A stretch of DNA of 64,000 nt from Clostridia bacterium (GCA_017502135.1 JAFVVP010000001.1:126544-190543); one strand, 5' to 3'. Positions 34,365-42,767 are shown, numbered from the stretch's first letter. Notes: generated by a model from the letters alone, not told the origin. Numbers and translations are program-made.

Positions 34365-35558
34365 TTATTCCGTTGTATAGTTGTCGAAATATCCCTGGAT
34401 GAAGACGATCGGCGTGCCCTTGTCACCGGAGCCGGAGGTCAGATCGCACAGCGATCCGATAAGGTCAGTCAGGCGTCGGGGCGTCGTGCCCTCGGAGATC
34501 ATCTTTCCTACGAGGTCGCCGTCTTTCTCTGCAATCTTTCCCTTGATCGCTTCCTTCAGCGCATCGCCGGATAGATTTGAGAAATCGTTGTCGGCAAGGT
34601 ATTTCAGCTTCAGCTCGTTGGGCGTCCCTTCAAGACCCTTGGTGTAAGCGGGGGCGACTACCGGATCGGCCAACTCCCAGATCTTTCCGACGGGGTCTTT
34701 AAACGCGCCGTCGCCGTATACCATGACCTCTACTCTCTTGCCGGTGGCAGCGTACAGCTTTTCAGCTATGGCGTCCACGACCGGCTGGCAGTTTCTCGGG
34801 AAAAGCTTTACCTGATCCTCGGTTGCCTTGTTGGAGCCGAGAAGACCGTACTGCTCGTTGCAGCCGCTGCCGTTCACGGGGGCGTTCAGAATCTCGTCAA
34901 GTCCGAGAACGACGTCTGCGCCAGCGGCTTTGAGGATGCGCTTCGTTCTTTGTCTCGTGTGGATATCACAGGTGAGGACGTTCTTCGTGTAAGAAAGAAT
35001 CGCTTTCGGATTGTTCGCGAAAATAATCTCGCAGTCCGCGCCGCATTCGCGGATCAGACTTTCATAGTATTCCACGTAGTCCACACCGGTGAAGGTGTGC
35101 TTTTCATAGCCGAAGAGTTCGCGGTATTTTTCGAGAGAAAGAACGTCCGTGTAGGGGTTTACGCCATGCTCGTCCAGCTGATCCCAAGAGACGAGATGGT
35201 TGCCCACTTCATCGGAGGGGTAGGACAGCATGAGAACGATTTTCTTTGCGCCTTTCGCAATACCTCTGAGGCAAACGGCAAAACGGTTGCGGCTGAGGAT
35301 CGGGAAGATTACGCCGACGGTCTCACCGCCGAACTTCTTTTTGACGTCCGCTGCAATATCGTCAACGGTTGCGTAGTTTCCCTGCGCTCTTGCGACGATC
35401 GCTTCGGTCATAGCAACGATGTCTCTGTCGCGGATTTCGAATCCTTCTTCTTTTGCGGCTTCAAGAACAGACGAGGTTACGATTTCGACGATATCGTCGC
35501 CGTTTCGGATGATCGGTGCTCTTACGCCTCTGGATACGGTGCCGATGGTACGGCTCAT
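34365..35558 (-). CDS. CofE-like F420-0:L-glutamate ligase family protein
   Basis: A 397-residue protein of the CofE/FbiB-N (F420-0:gamma-glutamyl ligase) family as it occurs in Firmicutes. Visible segments: IGTVSRGVRAPIIRNGDDI, DIVAMTEAIVARAQGN (the SExxV/TEAIVAR stretch, about 46-61), VIFPILSRNRF, ADVVLGLDEILNAPVNGSG, YGLLGSNKATED and VMVYGDGAFKDPVGKIWE (metal-binding Asp). In archaea and actinobacteria CofE adds GTP-dependent gamma-linked Glu to F420-0. No other F420 genes are in the window, so an alternative gamma-glutamylation substrate is possible. AAGGGGTG ribosome site; single gene with its own promoter. Confidence 0.82.
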   Translation of the reverse strand: MSRTIGTVSRGVRAPIIRNGDDIVEIVTSSVLEAAKEEGFEIRDRDIVAMTEAIVARAQGNYATVDDIAADVKKKFGGETVGVIFPILSRNRFAVCLRGIAKGAKKIVLMLSYPSDEVGNHLVSWDQLDEHGVNPYTDVLSLEKYRELFGYEKHTFTGVDYVEYYESLIRECGADCEIIFANNPKAILSYTKNVLTCDIHTRQRTKRILKAAGADVVLGLDEILNAPVNGSGCNEQYGLLGSNKATEDQVKLFPRNCQPVVDAIAEKLYAATGKRVEVMVYGDGAFKDPVGKIWELADPVVAPAYTKGLEGTPNELKLKYLADNDFSNLSGDALKEAIKGKIAEKDGDLVGKMISEGTTPRRLTDLIGSLCDLTSGSGDKGTPIVFIQGYFDNYTTE

Positions 35559-35629
35559 GATTTAACACCCCTTATAATTTGGGAAGGATTTTGAAAAACA
35601 AAATACTTCCATCAAAACTCACATCCTAT

Positions 35630-35658
35630 ATTTTAACACACTTCCGTTCGTTTTTCAA
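35630..35658 (-). promoter_or_regulatory. Sigma-A promoter for the CofE-like gene
   Basis: Reverse strand TTGAAA (35658-35653), 17-nt spacer, TAAAAT (35635-35630). Confidence 0.78.
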
Positions 35659-35806
35659 CAGGTTTTTTCTGTTTTTTTGCTAAAGAGCAATTTTTGTGTA
35701 AAGGTTTTGAAAATGCACCGCGAGGAAAGAAATATTTGGTTATTTTTCTTTTTGCAAAATTTTCTTCTTAAATGAAAATCGTTTATATCCTGTTAAAAAA
35801 GATTGT

Positions 35807-35819
35807 GTATACTGTATAC
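35807..35819. promoter_or_regulatory. Palindrome GTATAC-T-GTATAC at the alarmone synthetase promoter
   Basis: Two GTATAC palindromes separated by one T, overlapping the likely -10 (TATACT, 35808-35813), 20 nt before the start codon. No good -35 is present, so the gene may need an activator or the element may be an operator. The AT-rich stretch 35659-35806 holds nothing else recognisable. Confidence 0.45.
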
Positions 35820-35839
35820 GTAAGGAAAGGGGGAGGAGT

Positions 35840-36526
35840 ATGGTCAGCGAAAAAACAGTTATGCCCACGCAGGCGCAGGCGGAACTTGCCGTATCGGAGC
35901 AGATGGTGCCGCTCAGTGATGCCATGAAAGAGTTCCGTGCGCAGATGCATCTCTACAAGGCGGGCATACGTACGGTCGAGATGAAACTCCAGACGCTTGA
36001 CGAGGAATTTCATGCAAAGTACGACTACAATCCCATTCATCATATTGAGACGCGCCTGAAGGAACCGCGTTCCATTTTCAAAAAGATGGAGAGGCTCGGT
36101 GTATCGGGCACGATCGGCGAGATGAAAAGAGCCCTCACCGATATCGCCGGTGTGCGCGTCATCTGCAACTACATAAGCGATACAAAAACGGTGGCAGAGA
36201 TGCTCCTCAGGCAGGATGATGTCGTCCTCGTTCGTAAATCGGACTATATCCATGAGCCCAAGGAAAGCGGATACCGTTCACTCCATCTGGTCGTTACCGT
36301 GCCGGTGTATCTTTCCGAGCGGATGGAGCGTGTCCCCGTAGAAGTGCAGATCCGCACTATTGCGATGGACTGCTGGGCGAGTCTGGAGCATCACCTCAGA
36401 TATAAGGCGGAGGGTGAGATTCCCGAGGATCTTCGCTATCGGCTTCGCATTTGTGCTATGGCGATCGCGGAGGTGGATGCGGAGATGCAGGAGATCAAAC
36501 GGGCGGTTGATCGGAATGCGCCGTGA
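35840..36526 (+). CDS. Small alarmone synthetase (GTP pyrophosphokinase, RelP/RelQ-like)
   Basis: A 228-residue single-domain (p)ppGpp synthetase. Conserved RelA/SpoT synthetase motifs are TDIAGVRVICNYISD (about 98-112), KSDYIHEPKESGYRSLHLVV (about 132-151; G-loop and SGYRSLH), VPVEVQIRTIAMDCWASLEHHLRYK (about 170-194). No hydrolase, TGS or ACT domains, so it only makes alarmone. It pyrophosphorylates GDP/GTP from ATP, slowing growth under cell-wall or other stress. GGGGAGGAG just before the ATG is a strong site. Its 3' end overlaps the convergent lipase gene by 32 nt. Confidence 0.93.
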   Translation: MVSEKTVMPTQAQAELAVSEQMVPLSDAMKEFRAQMHLYKAGIRTVEMKLQTLDEEFHAKYDYNPIHHIETRLKEPRSIFKKMERLGVSGTIGEMKRALTDIAGVRVICNYISDTKTVAEMLLRQDDVVLVRKSDYIHEPKESGYRSLHLVVTVPVYLSERMERVPVEVQIRTIAMDCWASLEHHLRYKAEGEIPEDLRYRLRICAMAIAEVDAEMQEIKRAVDRNAP

Positions 36527-37136
36527 CGTATTCATATAAAGCCTTTTCATAGTTTTCCGGGCGGTGCGCGTCAATGGACGTGTGCCGCCCCTTTTCGCCG
36601 ATTTCGAGAAGAGTACCTACGTGCTTGTAAAAAAGCCAGTACGGTGGCAGATGCGTGACGATATCGTCGAGGTTGCGTACGACGGTAAAGGTCGCCCATC
36701 GCTCCTTTGGCCAAAGCGTGCCCGGAATCCGAAAGAGTACTCTCGGCGCGCCATAGCCGACACCCGTTAAAATATTACGGAACCGTGGATGGGCGAACCA
36801 TATGTACTCGTGGCACAGCATAGCGAGTGCCCCGCCGTGACTGTAGCCTGCTACGGTGATTCGTCGGGCGGCCGTTTGGGCGAGGATTTTGGCGATATAC
36901 GGCTCGACGCCTTTCCAGGCTTTGAGAAATCCTCTGTGGCACATCCACCGATCAGGCATATCACGGTAGGGAATGGCGGGAAAATCGAGATTGTTCTCCC
37001 AATCCGTACAGCCGTGGCTTGCCTGAAACAACAGATACAGCGTTCCCCCGTCGGTGCGGGCGAAAAAACTGGCGTCGTTTTCTACGTGCACGTACGGCGC
37101 GGTAAGTACGGCGGAGAACAGTTCGTACAGATTCAT
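36495..37136 (-). CDS. Lipase class 3 family alpha/beta hydrolase
   Basis: A 213-residue protein with an alpha/beta hydrolase core: LYLLFQASHGCTDWENNLDF (about 32-51, the class-3 oxyanion strand), RGFLKAWKGVEPYI, the nucleophile elbow GYSHGGALAMLCHEY (Ser at about 99), YGAPRV and NLDDIVTHLPP (Asp), with a late His in GRHTSIDAHRP. No signal peptide, so probably cytosolic; the substrate may be a lipid or another ester. AAAGGAG site before the ATG at 37136. The frame is open to 37292 but overlaps a promoter for the neighbouring gene. Confidence 0.85.
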   Translation of the reverse strand: MNLYELFSAVLTAPYVHVENDASFFARTDGGTLYLLFQASHGCTDWENNLDFPAIPYRDMPDRWMCHRGFLKAWKGVEPYIAKILAQTAARRITVAGYSHGGALAMLCHEYIWFAHPRFRNILTGVGYGAPRVLFRIPGTLWPKERWATFTVVRNLDDIVTHLPPYWLFYKHVGTLLEIGEKGRHTSIDAHRPENYEKALYEYVTAHSDQPPV

Positions 37137-37220
37137 GCGTGCTCCTTTCTCTATAGACGAAAACGGAAATTCGGGCGCGGATTTTCTAAACAAATTGTCG
37201 CAGCAGAAGCCGATTATATA

Positions 37221-37249
37221 TTGACAATCGCACCTGTTTGTGGTATCAT
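37221..37249 (+). promoter_or_regulatory. Sigma-A promoter for the 37.3 kb membrane protein
   Basis: TTGACA (37221-37226), 17-nt spacer, TATCAT (37244-37249). Confidence 0.83.
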
Positions 37250-37316
37250 AATTGTATTGTGAAAGGTATGACCGTATCGGGCAGCCCCACAAATCTTACA
37301 TAACGGAGTTTACAGT

Positions 37317-38093
37317 ATGGAAACGAAGCGTAATTTAAAATACTTTACTTCTAAGGGGATTTCTCCCGCTACGATTATCGGCTGGGTTGTTATTATTGCA
37401 GGCATCGTTCTGATGTCGCTTTCCCGCGGCACGCGTCTTTACGGTATTCTCGGCCTTGTTGCCGGTATGGCAGTGCTCATTTTCTCGAGCAGCGGTAAAG
37501 CCAGCGGTGATGATATCGAATATCAGGTCGGCGAAAAAATGAGGAACATGATCGAACGCGGTATGATCCGCTTCGAACTGTTTGAGAAGTCGCTCAAATA
37601 CCTCCAGCCGCTCACCCTGCGCGGTTACGAGTTCAACGATGAGGTCTACTACAAAAAAGGCTCCGACGGTAAGAACCGCACCAGCCTGTTTTCCGCCGCC
37701 GTTCTCTTCTTCACCGGTGAGCGTATCAACATCCATCACAGACATTTCTCTTTCATCGACGATTCGATCGACGAAGAGCTTGGCGGATCCTATAAGTACA
37801 TTGATCTGAGCCGCGCGGAAGTGCAGAGCGTACCGTTCGAGCGTCTCGTCGGCAACCGTCTGTACAAGTTCACCGATTATCATTTCGTTCTGTACGGCAA
37901 GGACGGAAACGAAGTGTTCAACATCTCCGTAGATTACGGCGCAGATATCGACAAGGCTTGCGATGACATCAACCGCATTATCGATATCCGCACCAAGGCG
38001 TACTACGAGAAACTTGCCCGTGTGGAAGCTGACCGCAAAGCAAGACTGGAAGCTGCCGCCGCTGAGGCAGCCGCTGCCGCTGAAAACAACTAA
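37317..38093 (+). CDS. Membrane protein with cytosolic domain and Ala-rich coiled-coil tail, unknown
   Basis: Not recognised. A 258-residue protein with two close transmembrane segments near the N-terminus (ATIIGWVVIIAGIVLMSL and YGILGLVAGMAVLIFSS, about 18-58), a soluble region of about 160 residues (IEYQVGEKMRNMIERGMIRFELFEKSLKYLQPLTLRGYEF..., no Cys or His cluster), and a C-terminal helix EKLARVEADRKARLEAAAAEAAAAAENN. Codon use resembles well-expressed housekeeping genes. Own promoter and terminator, so monocistronic. The soluble part could be a PH-like fold, which is a guess. Confidence 0.75.
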   Translation: METKRNLKYFTSKGISPATIIGWVVIIAGIVLMSLSRGTRLYGILGLVAGMAVLIFSSSGKASGDDIEYQVGEKMRNMIERGMIRFELFEKSLKYLQPLTLRGYEFNDEVYYKKGSDGKNRTSLFSAAVLFFTGERINIHHRHFSFIDDSIDEELGGSYKYIDLSRAEVQSVPFERLVGNRLYKFTDYHFVLYGKDGNEVFNISVDYGADIDKACDDINRIIDIRTKAYYEKLARVEADRKARLEAAAAEAAAAAENN

Positions 38094-38100
38094 GAATTTG

Positions 38101-38132
38101 AACCGGAGATGCAGGCGCATCTCCGGTTTTTT
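38101..38132 (+). terminator. Terminator of the 37.3 kb membrane protein
   Basis: AACCGGAGATGC (38101-38112), loop AGGC, GCATCTCCGGTT (38117-38128), then T-run. Confidence 0.92.
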
Positions 38133-38169
38133 ATAAGTATATGCCGCACGGGTTGTCCCGTGTGCGAAA

Positions 38170-38198
38170 AAAGGCATCCGTCGAAAACGGATGCCTTT
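38170..38198 (-). terminator. Terminator of the thiI/grpB-like unit
   Basis: Reverse-strand hairpin AAAGGCATCCG / CGGATGCCTTT (38198-38188 with 38180-38170) followed by TTT. Confidence 0.85.
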
Positions 38199-38210
38199 CG
38201 TGTTGTAATC

Positions 38211-38726
38211 TTAATGTAGCCCGCAAAGATGATATAATTCTTCAATGCACGCGGATTTATATTCCATGTACTTACTGATATCATCGGGGTACAAATCTGC
38301 CGCTCTTTCTTTTACCGCACTGTACTTTTTGACTGCCCGGGGATTCCCCCTGAGAAAGTCTCTGAAAGTGATATGTCGGTATAATTCTCCGGAGTTTTGG
38401 GGGCAGACGTACAGGTGGTGCGTCCTGAGATGCGGCTTATCCTCGTATTTGAACGCCTCGCGATCCTCGATGCCGAGGTTCCCTTCATGGACGTATCCGA
38501 GTTTTGCCAGCTTTTGCACAACATCATCAAAAACGGAATAGTCTTTCATGATGACGTCGATGTCGATGCAGGGCTTTGCGGACAAGCCCTGCACGGACGT
38601 GCTGCCTACGTGCTCGATACCAATGATCAAGTCCGAAAGTGCGGCTTCAAGTTCCGCTTTTATCTTTTCAAAATCGGATTTCCATTCGGGATTGTACGGC
38701 ACGACGGCTACGTGTGCTGTCTGCAT
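38211..38726 (-). CDS. GrpB family (UPF0157) nucleotidyltransferase-fold protein
   Basis: A 171-residue protein. VPYNPEWKSDFEKIKAEL, then IEHVGSTSVQGLSAKPCIDIDVIM (about 37-60, the GS-x10-DxDxx nucleotidyltransferase signature) and LYVCPQNSGELYRHITFRDFLRGNP (about 105-129) define the GrpB/UPF0157 family. These share the NTase fold, sometimes fused to CoaE; the reaction is not established. It lies 15 nt after thiI and is probably co-transcribed with it. AAAGGAG-type site upstream of the ATG. Confidence 0.88.
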   Translation of the reverse strand: MQTAHVAVVPYNPEWKSDFEKIKAELEAALSDLIIGIEHVGSTSVQGLSAKPCIDIDVIMKDYSVFDDVVQKLAKLGYVHEGNLGIEDREAFKYEDKPHLRTHHLYVCPQNSGELYRHITFRDFLRGNPRAVKKYSAVKERAADLYPDDISKYMEYKSACIEELYHLCGLH

Positions 38727-38741
38727 TTTTTCGCTCCTTTT

Positions 38742-39923
38742 TCAATCTTCAAACTGCGGGATGAGAATGGAGTAGCGGCTCGCCCATGCGTCTTCAAGGA
38801 GTGCGTCGTAGTCAATCTTTTGTTCCTGCTCGACGACCTTTTCGAGCACGGGTTGGGTTTTCGGGTGGCGGGGCGTGAATACGGTACAGCAGTCCTCGTA
38901 GGGAAGGATCGACGTTTCAAACGTGCCGATTTTGCGGGAGATTCCGATGATCTCCTCCTTGTCCATGCCGATGCACGGGCGGAAGATTAGCTTGTCCGAT
39001 ACGGCTTCGGTTACGGTGAGTGCCGCGAGCGTCTGGCTTGCCACCTGTCCGAGGCTTTCGCCCGTAACGAGCGCTTCGGCGCCGCATACCTTCGCTATAC
39101 GGCAGGAGAGACGCATCATATAACGGCGGAGAAGAAGCGTGAAATAATCCTCGTCGCAGTTGTCGCGGATCGCTTCCTGAATTTTGGTCAGCGAGATCAC
39201 GTGCATACGGATCGGACCTAAATATTCAGTCAGGATTTTGGCAAGAGATGCAACCTTTTCACGGGCGCGGTCGCTCGTATAGGGGATGCTTTCAAAGTAG
39301 AGAGCGTCGAGCGCAAGCCCGCGGCGTGCCATCATGTAGCCGGCAACGGGGCTGTCGATACCGCCGGAGAGAAGCAGAAGGCCGCGTCCGCCCGAGCCGA
39401 GCGGAATACCGCCCGCCCCGCGATCCTGGCCTGCGTGAATGTACGCCGCCGTGTCGCGGATCTCAATGCGCACGGTTACGTCGGGGCGGTCGAGATCGAC
39501 CTTGAGATCCGGCCGCATGGAGAGAATCACGCCGCCTACTTCTGCGGCAATTTCTGGAGACTTGAGCGGGAATTTCTTATCGGATCGTTTGGCCTCTGCA
39601 CGGAACCGTTTGGCGTTTGCCAAATATGACGGCAGATACTCGCGCGCAACGCGGCAGATATCTTCCATCGTCTTTTCAGCCACGGCGGCGCGGGAGACAC
39701 CCACGAAGCCGAATACATGCATCGCCTGATTGTACATTTCGTCCATGTCTTCAAAATCGGTGAGGGGGGTGATGTACATCGTGCTTTGTGCGGCGCGCAC
39801 ATCAAATTTTCCTACGCGGGCGGCACGGCGCTTTACCTCGCGCATAAGAATGCTCTCAAAGCGGGAGCGGTTCGCGCCCTTCAGAATGATTTCGCCGTAT
39901 TTGCAGAGAATGATTTCTTTCAT
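38742..39923 (-). CDS. thiI: tRNA 4-thiouridine synthase ThiI
   Basis: A 393-residue protein: N-terminal ferredoxin-like and THUMP domains (KYGEIILKGANRSRFE...VGVSRA; THUMP region about 60-165 with RAEAKRSDKKFPLKSPEI), then the PP-loop ATPase with LLLSGGIDSPVAGYMMARRG (about 181-200). VTGESLGQVASQTL and EDCCTVFTPRHPKTQP are typical of the C-terminal part. It adenylates U8 of tRNAs and inserts sulfur; it lacks the rhodanese domain of the E. coli enzyme, as usual in Firmicutes. Start is ATG 39923 (MKEIILCKYGE); the frame runs on to 40013 without a ribosome site. Confidence 0.95.
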   Translation of the reverse strand: MKEIILCKYGEIILKGANRSRFESILMREVKRRAARVGKFDVRAAQSTMYITPLTDFEDMDEMYNQAMHVFGFVGVSRAAVAEKTMEDICRVAREYLPSYLANAKRFRAEAKRSDKKFPLKSPEIAAEVGGVILSMRPDLKVDLDRPDVTVRIEIRDTAAYIHAGQDRGAGGIPLGSGGRGLLLLSGGIDSPVAGYMMARRGLALDALYFESIPYTSDRAREKVASLAKILTEYLGPIRMHVISLTKIQEAIRDNCDEDYFTLLLRRYMMRLSCRIAKVCGAEALVTGESLGQVASQTLAALTVTEAVSDKLIFRPCIGMDKEEIIGISRKIGTFETSILPYEDCCTVFTPRHPKTQPVLEKVVEQEQKIDYDALLEDAWASRYSILIPQFED

Positions 39924-40069
39924 TTCAAAGGTTCCTTCGCTTTTCGTATTTATCGGCGGCTTTTGTCCGTTGTCATATTTCAGCCGTTTTTCTCCATATG
40001 TATATGATACCAAGTTGTCGCTGTTTTGTCAATTACGCATTTCGATTTTCGGGCGGCTCGGAGGGATTC

Positions 40070-41011
40070 ATGACGTTTTTTCTCAGCACAGCGGTTGTTC
40101 TTCTGATTTTTCTGAACGGCGCGACGGATGCGTCCAACGCCATTGCCTCGGCGGTCTCATCACGCGCTCTCACGATGCGGCAGGCGGCGCTCCTTTCCGC
40201 CGCTTTGAACGTGGCGGGGGGCGCGCTTTCCGGCGTTTTGTTTACTCGCGTGGGAGAGTCGGTCGCAGGTACAGCCGATTTCGGTTCCTTTGGCGAGGCG
40301 GGGGCGCTTTCGTGTCTGCTCTCGGCGGTAATCTTTACGGCTCTCGCGTGGGTTTTTCGGCTGCCCACCAGTGAGAGCCACGCTCTGCTTTCGGCTCTCG
40401 CGGGCGTCAGTGCCGCCACGGGAGGTGGCGGGATATGGTCAGCGATCGCACCGCTTGCCGTGTGGATGACGGTATGTACGGCGGGCGGCTTTTCCGCCGG
40501 GCTCGTCGTTGCCCGATTCTTTCGGCGGAAATCGTCTGCCGTGAGGGTCCGCCGTATGCAGATTGTTTCAGCGGCGCTTTTCTCTTTCTTCCACGGCGCG
40601 CAGGATCTGCCGAAATTTTTGGCGCTTCTTATGGCGGCAGGGACGGTCTCTGTCCGTCCGCCGTTTTCGGTATGGGCGGCGTCGGCGCTCGTTATGGGCA
40701 TCGGCACTTTACTCGGCGGGCGACGGATGACCGAGGCGGTCGGTTGTGATCTTGCCTCGCTCACGCCGAAAGGAGCACTCGCCTCCGATCTCGCCGCGGC
40801 CGGAACCTTGTGCGTTCTCAGTATCGCCGGTGTTCCCGCTTCCACGACGCACGCGAAAACCGCCGCCGTCGCGGGCACTTCACTCCTCTCGCCCGGCTGC
40901 CGCCTCTATCGGAGGCAGTTTTTTCGCTTTCTCATTGCATGGCTTTTCACGTTTCCCGTATGCGCCGCTCTCGGTTTCGGGTGCGTTCGTGTTCTCGCGT
41001 GTTTTTTTTGA
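40070..41011 (+). CDS. Inorganic phosphate transporter (PiT family), divergent
   Basis: A 313-residue membrane protein with about eight to ten hydrophobic segments. Both PiT half-signatures can be seen but are altered: FLNGATDASNAIASAVSSRALTMRQAALL (about 16-44, usually G-x-NDxxN) and FFHGAQDLPKFLALLMAAGT (about 175-194, usually HGANDxxK). RLPTSESHALLSALAG and GVPASTTHAKTAAVAGTS are the paired Ser/Thr-rich loops. It likely carries phosphate with H+ or Na+. The coding sequence is visibly more GC-rich than its neighbours. CGGAGGGA site before ATG 40070; divergent from thiI. No PhoU-like partner is adjacent. Confidence 0.82.
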   Translation: MTFFLSTAVVLLIFLNGATDASNAIASAVSSRALTMRQAALLSAALNVAGGALSGVLFTRVGESVAGTADFGSFGEAGALSCLLSAVIFTALAWVFRLPTSESHALLSALAGVSAATGGGGIWSAIAPLAVWMTVCTAGGFSAGLVVARFFRRKSSAVRVRRMQIVSAALFSFFHGAQDLPKFLALLMAAGTVSVRPPFSVWAASALVMGIGTLLGGRRMTEAVGCDLASLTPKGALASDLAAAGTLCVLSIAGVPASTTHAKTAAVAGTSLLSPGCRLYRRQFFRFLIAWLFTFPVCAALGFGCVRVLACFF

Positions 41012-41043
41012 GCGGTCGACAGACGTTTTTTTTGAGAAAATGC

Positions 41044-41072
41044 TTTACTCACGCCGCCGTTTGTGGTACAAT
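41044..41072 (+). promoter_or_regulatory. Sigma-A promoter for ddh
   Basis: TTTACT (41044-41049), 17-nt spacer, TACAAT (41067-41072). Confidence 0.8.
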
Positions 41073-41112
41073 ATTCCTCATAGAAATCTGTTTTCGAAAA
41101 AGAGGTAGAAGA

Positions 41113-42090
41113 ATGATTCGTCTTGGTATTATGGGGTATGGGAATCTCGGGCGCGGCGTGGAATTGGCTGCGATGAAAAATCCCGATGTGGAAGTGGTTG
41201 CTGTATTCACAAGGCGGGATCCGTCGTCTCTTAAAATACTGAGCGAAGGTGCATCCGTGTACTCCGTTTCCGATGCGGAGAAGTTCGTCGGCAAGATCGA
41301 CGTGATGATCCTCTGCGGCGGCTCAGCCACCGATCTGCCCGTGCAAGGGCCGGCGTTTGCGCGCCTTTTCAATATCGTCGACAGCTTTGATACCCACGCG
41401 AACATTCCCGCGCACTTTGCCGACTGCGATGCGGCGTCCCGCGAGGGCGGTACGGTCAGCGTGATCTCCGTCGGGTGGGATCCCGGAATGTTCTCGCTCA
41501 ACCGTTTGTACGGACAGTGTATCTTGCCGGACGGCAAGGATTATACGTTCTGGGGACGCGGCGTCAGCCAAGGCCATTCCGATGCCATCCGCCGTATCGA
41601 GGGCGTTCTTGATGCCCGTCAGTACACGATCCCCGTGCCCGTCGCCGTGGAGGCGGTCCGCCGCGGAGAGAATCCCGAACTCACCACGCGCGAGAAGCAT
41701 CAAAGAGAGTGTTTTGTGGTAGCGGCACCGGATGCCGATCTTGCCCGTATCGAAAAAGAGATCGTTACGATGCCCAACTATTTTGCCGATTACGATACGA
41801 CCGTTCATTTTATCACGATGGAAGAATTGCAGAGGGATCATAAGGGCATCCCTCACGGCGGGCGTGTGATCAGAAGCGGTGAGACGTCCGACGGGATGGG
41901 ACACGTGATCGAGTATTCCTTGAAACTTGACTCCAATCCGGAGTTCACGGCGAGCGTACTTCTCGCCTACGCCCGTGCGGCGGCAAGACTCAGTGCGGAA
42001 GGCGTGGTCGGCGCGAAAACGGTGCTCGATATTCCGCCTTCGTATCTGTCCCGTGAGTCCGGTGAGACGCTTCGTGCTACGCTTCTCTGA
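41113..42090 (+). CDS. ddh: meso-Diaminopimelate dehydrogenase
   Basis: A 325-residue protein, the family length. Rossmann start LGIMGYGNLGRGVELA (about 4-19), CGGSATDLPVQGPAFARLFNIVDSFDTHANIP (about 75-105), ISVGWDPGMFSLNRLYG (about 121-137), FWGRGVSQGHSDAIRRIEGV (about 147-166) and the C-terminal SNPEFTASVLLAYARAAARL. It reversibly and NADP-dependently converts L-2-amino-6-oxopimelate plus ammonia to meso-diaminopimelate in one step, feeding lysine and peptidoglycan synthesis. The frame is open upstream into the PiT gene, but the promoter at 41044 and the AGAGG site fix the start at 41113. Confidence 0.95.
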   Translation: MIRLGIMGYGNLGRGVELAAMKNPDVEVVAVFTRRDPSSLKILSEGASVYSVSDAEKFVGKIDVMILCGGSATDLPVQGPAFARLFNIVDSFDTHANIPAHFADCDAASREGGTVSVISVGWDPGMFSLNRLYGQCILPDGKDYTFWGRGVSQGHSDAIRRIEGVLDARQYTIPVPVAVEAVRRGENPELTTREKHQRECFVVAAPDADLARIEKEIVTMPNYFADYDTTVHFITMEELQRDHKGIPHGGRVIRSGETSDGMGHVIEYSLKLDSNPEFTASVLLAYARAAARLSAEGVVGAKTVLDIPPSYLSRESGETLRATLL

Positions 42091-42111
42091 GAAAAAGAAA
42101 AAACGAACAGC

Positions 42112-42157
42112 GGTGCAGGGGAGAGAAGATTCTTTTCCCTGCACGGTTTAGTTTTCG
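42112..42157 (+). terminator. Terminator of ddh
   Basis: GTGCAGGG (42113-42120) pairs with CCCTGCAC (42137-42144), extended by AGAGAAG/CTTTTC pairs inside; tail GGTTTAGTTTT. Confidence 0.7.
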
Positions 42158-42189
42158 GGAATTTTTTCTTATTATAATGAAAAAATCTC

Positions 42190-42218
42190 TTGACACGACT
42201 TGTCCCTTGTGCTATAAT
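42190..42218 (+). promoter_or_regulatory. Consensus sigma-A promoter of the rpmG-secE-nusG-rplK-rplA operon
   Basis: TTGACA (42190-42195), 17-nt spacer, TATAAT (42213-42218), both perfect. The leader of about 135 nt contains GGCGTT/AACGCC (42297-42308) before the AAGGAGG site. Confidence 0.93.
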
Positions 42219-42358
42219 GATTCTACCTCAGTGTGGGGGTTCTTTTTTTGCGCGGAAATTTTTTTCGCATGCCTCTGCCGAATGAGGGAGGTACGCGGCG
42301 TTCAAACGCCGACATTCAACGGGGTGAAAGCCCTGAATTTTCAAGGAGGTGCCGATAT

Positions 42359-42508
42359 ATGAGAGTTAAGATCACTCTCGCCTGCAGCGAATGCAAGCAG
42401 CGCAATTACAACACAATGAAGAACAAGAAGAACGATCCGGATCGTCTTGAGCTGAACAAGTATTGCCGCTTCTGCCGCAAGCATACTCTCCACAAGGAAT
42501 CTAAATAA
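42359..42508 (+). CDS. rpmG: 50S ribosomal protein L33
   Basis: A 49-residue protein, [24 protein letters not shown]...[14 protein letters not shown]. Two CxxC pairs (CSEC at about 9-12, CRFC at about 37-40) make this the zinc-binding form of L33. AAGGAGG lies 9 nt before the ATG; the frame is open to 42233 but that would ignore this site. First gene of a translation/secretion/elongation operon, the usual Gram-positive order before secE. Confidence 0.96.
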   Translation: MRVKITLACSECKQRNYNTMKNKKNDPDRLELNKYCRFCRKHTLHKESK

Positions 42509-42527
42509 TTTTTGAAGGAGAAAAGCA

Positions 42528-42755
42528 ATGGCTGAAATCGAAAAGAAGGTAAAGAAGCCCTCGTTCTTTTCCCGCACCGCCGCATGGTTCCGGACAACCA
42601 AGGCGGAACTCAAGAAAATCGCATGGACGCCCCGTAAGGTCGTACTGAAGAACACAGCACTCGTGCTCGTGGCGATGGTACTTCTCGGCGCGGTTATCAG
42701 CGGCCTTGATGCATTGTTCAAGTACGTAGTCTACGGCCTGAGCATGATTATTTGA
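42528..42755 (+). CDS. secE: Preprotein translocase subunit SecE
   Basis: A 75-residue protein with a basic amphipathic region (RTAAWFRTTKAELKKIAWTPRKVVLKNT, about 17-44, the conserved ELKKVxWP-type motif) and one transmembrane helix (ALVLVAMVLLGAVISGLDALF). SecE clamps SecY in the membrane channel. AAGGAG site 20 nt after the rpmG stop; nusG follows after 12 nt. Confidence 0.96.
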   Translation: MAEIEKKVKKPSFFSRTAAWFRTTKAELKKIAWTPRKVVLKNTALVLVAMVLLGAVISGLDALFKYVVYGLSMII

Positions 42756-42767
42756 CGGAGATAGGAC

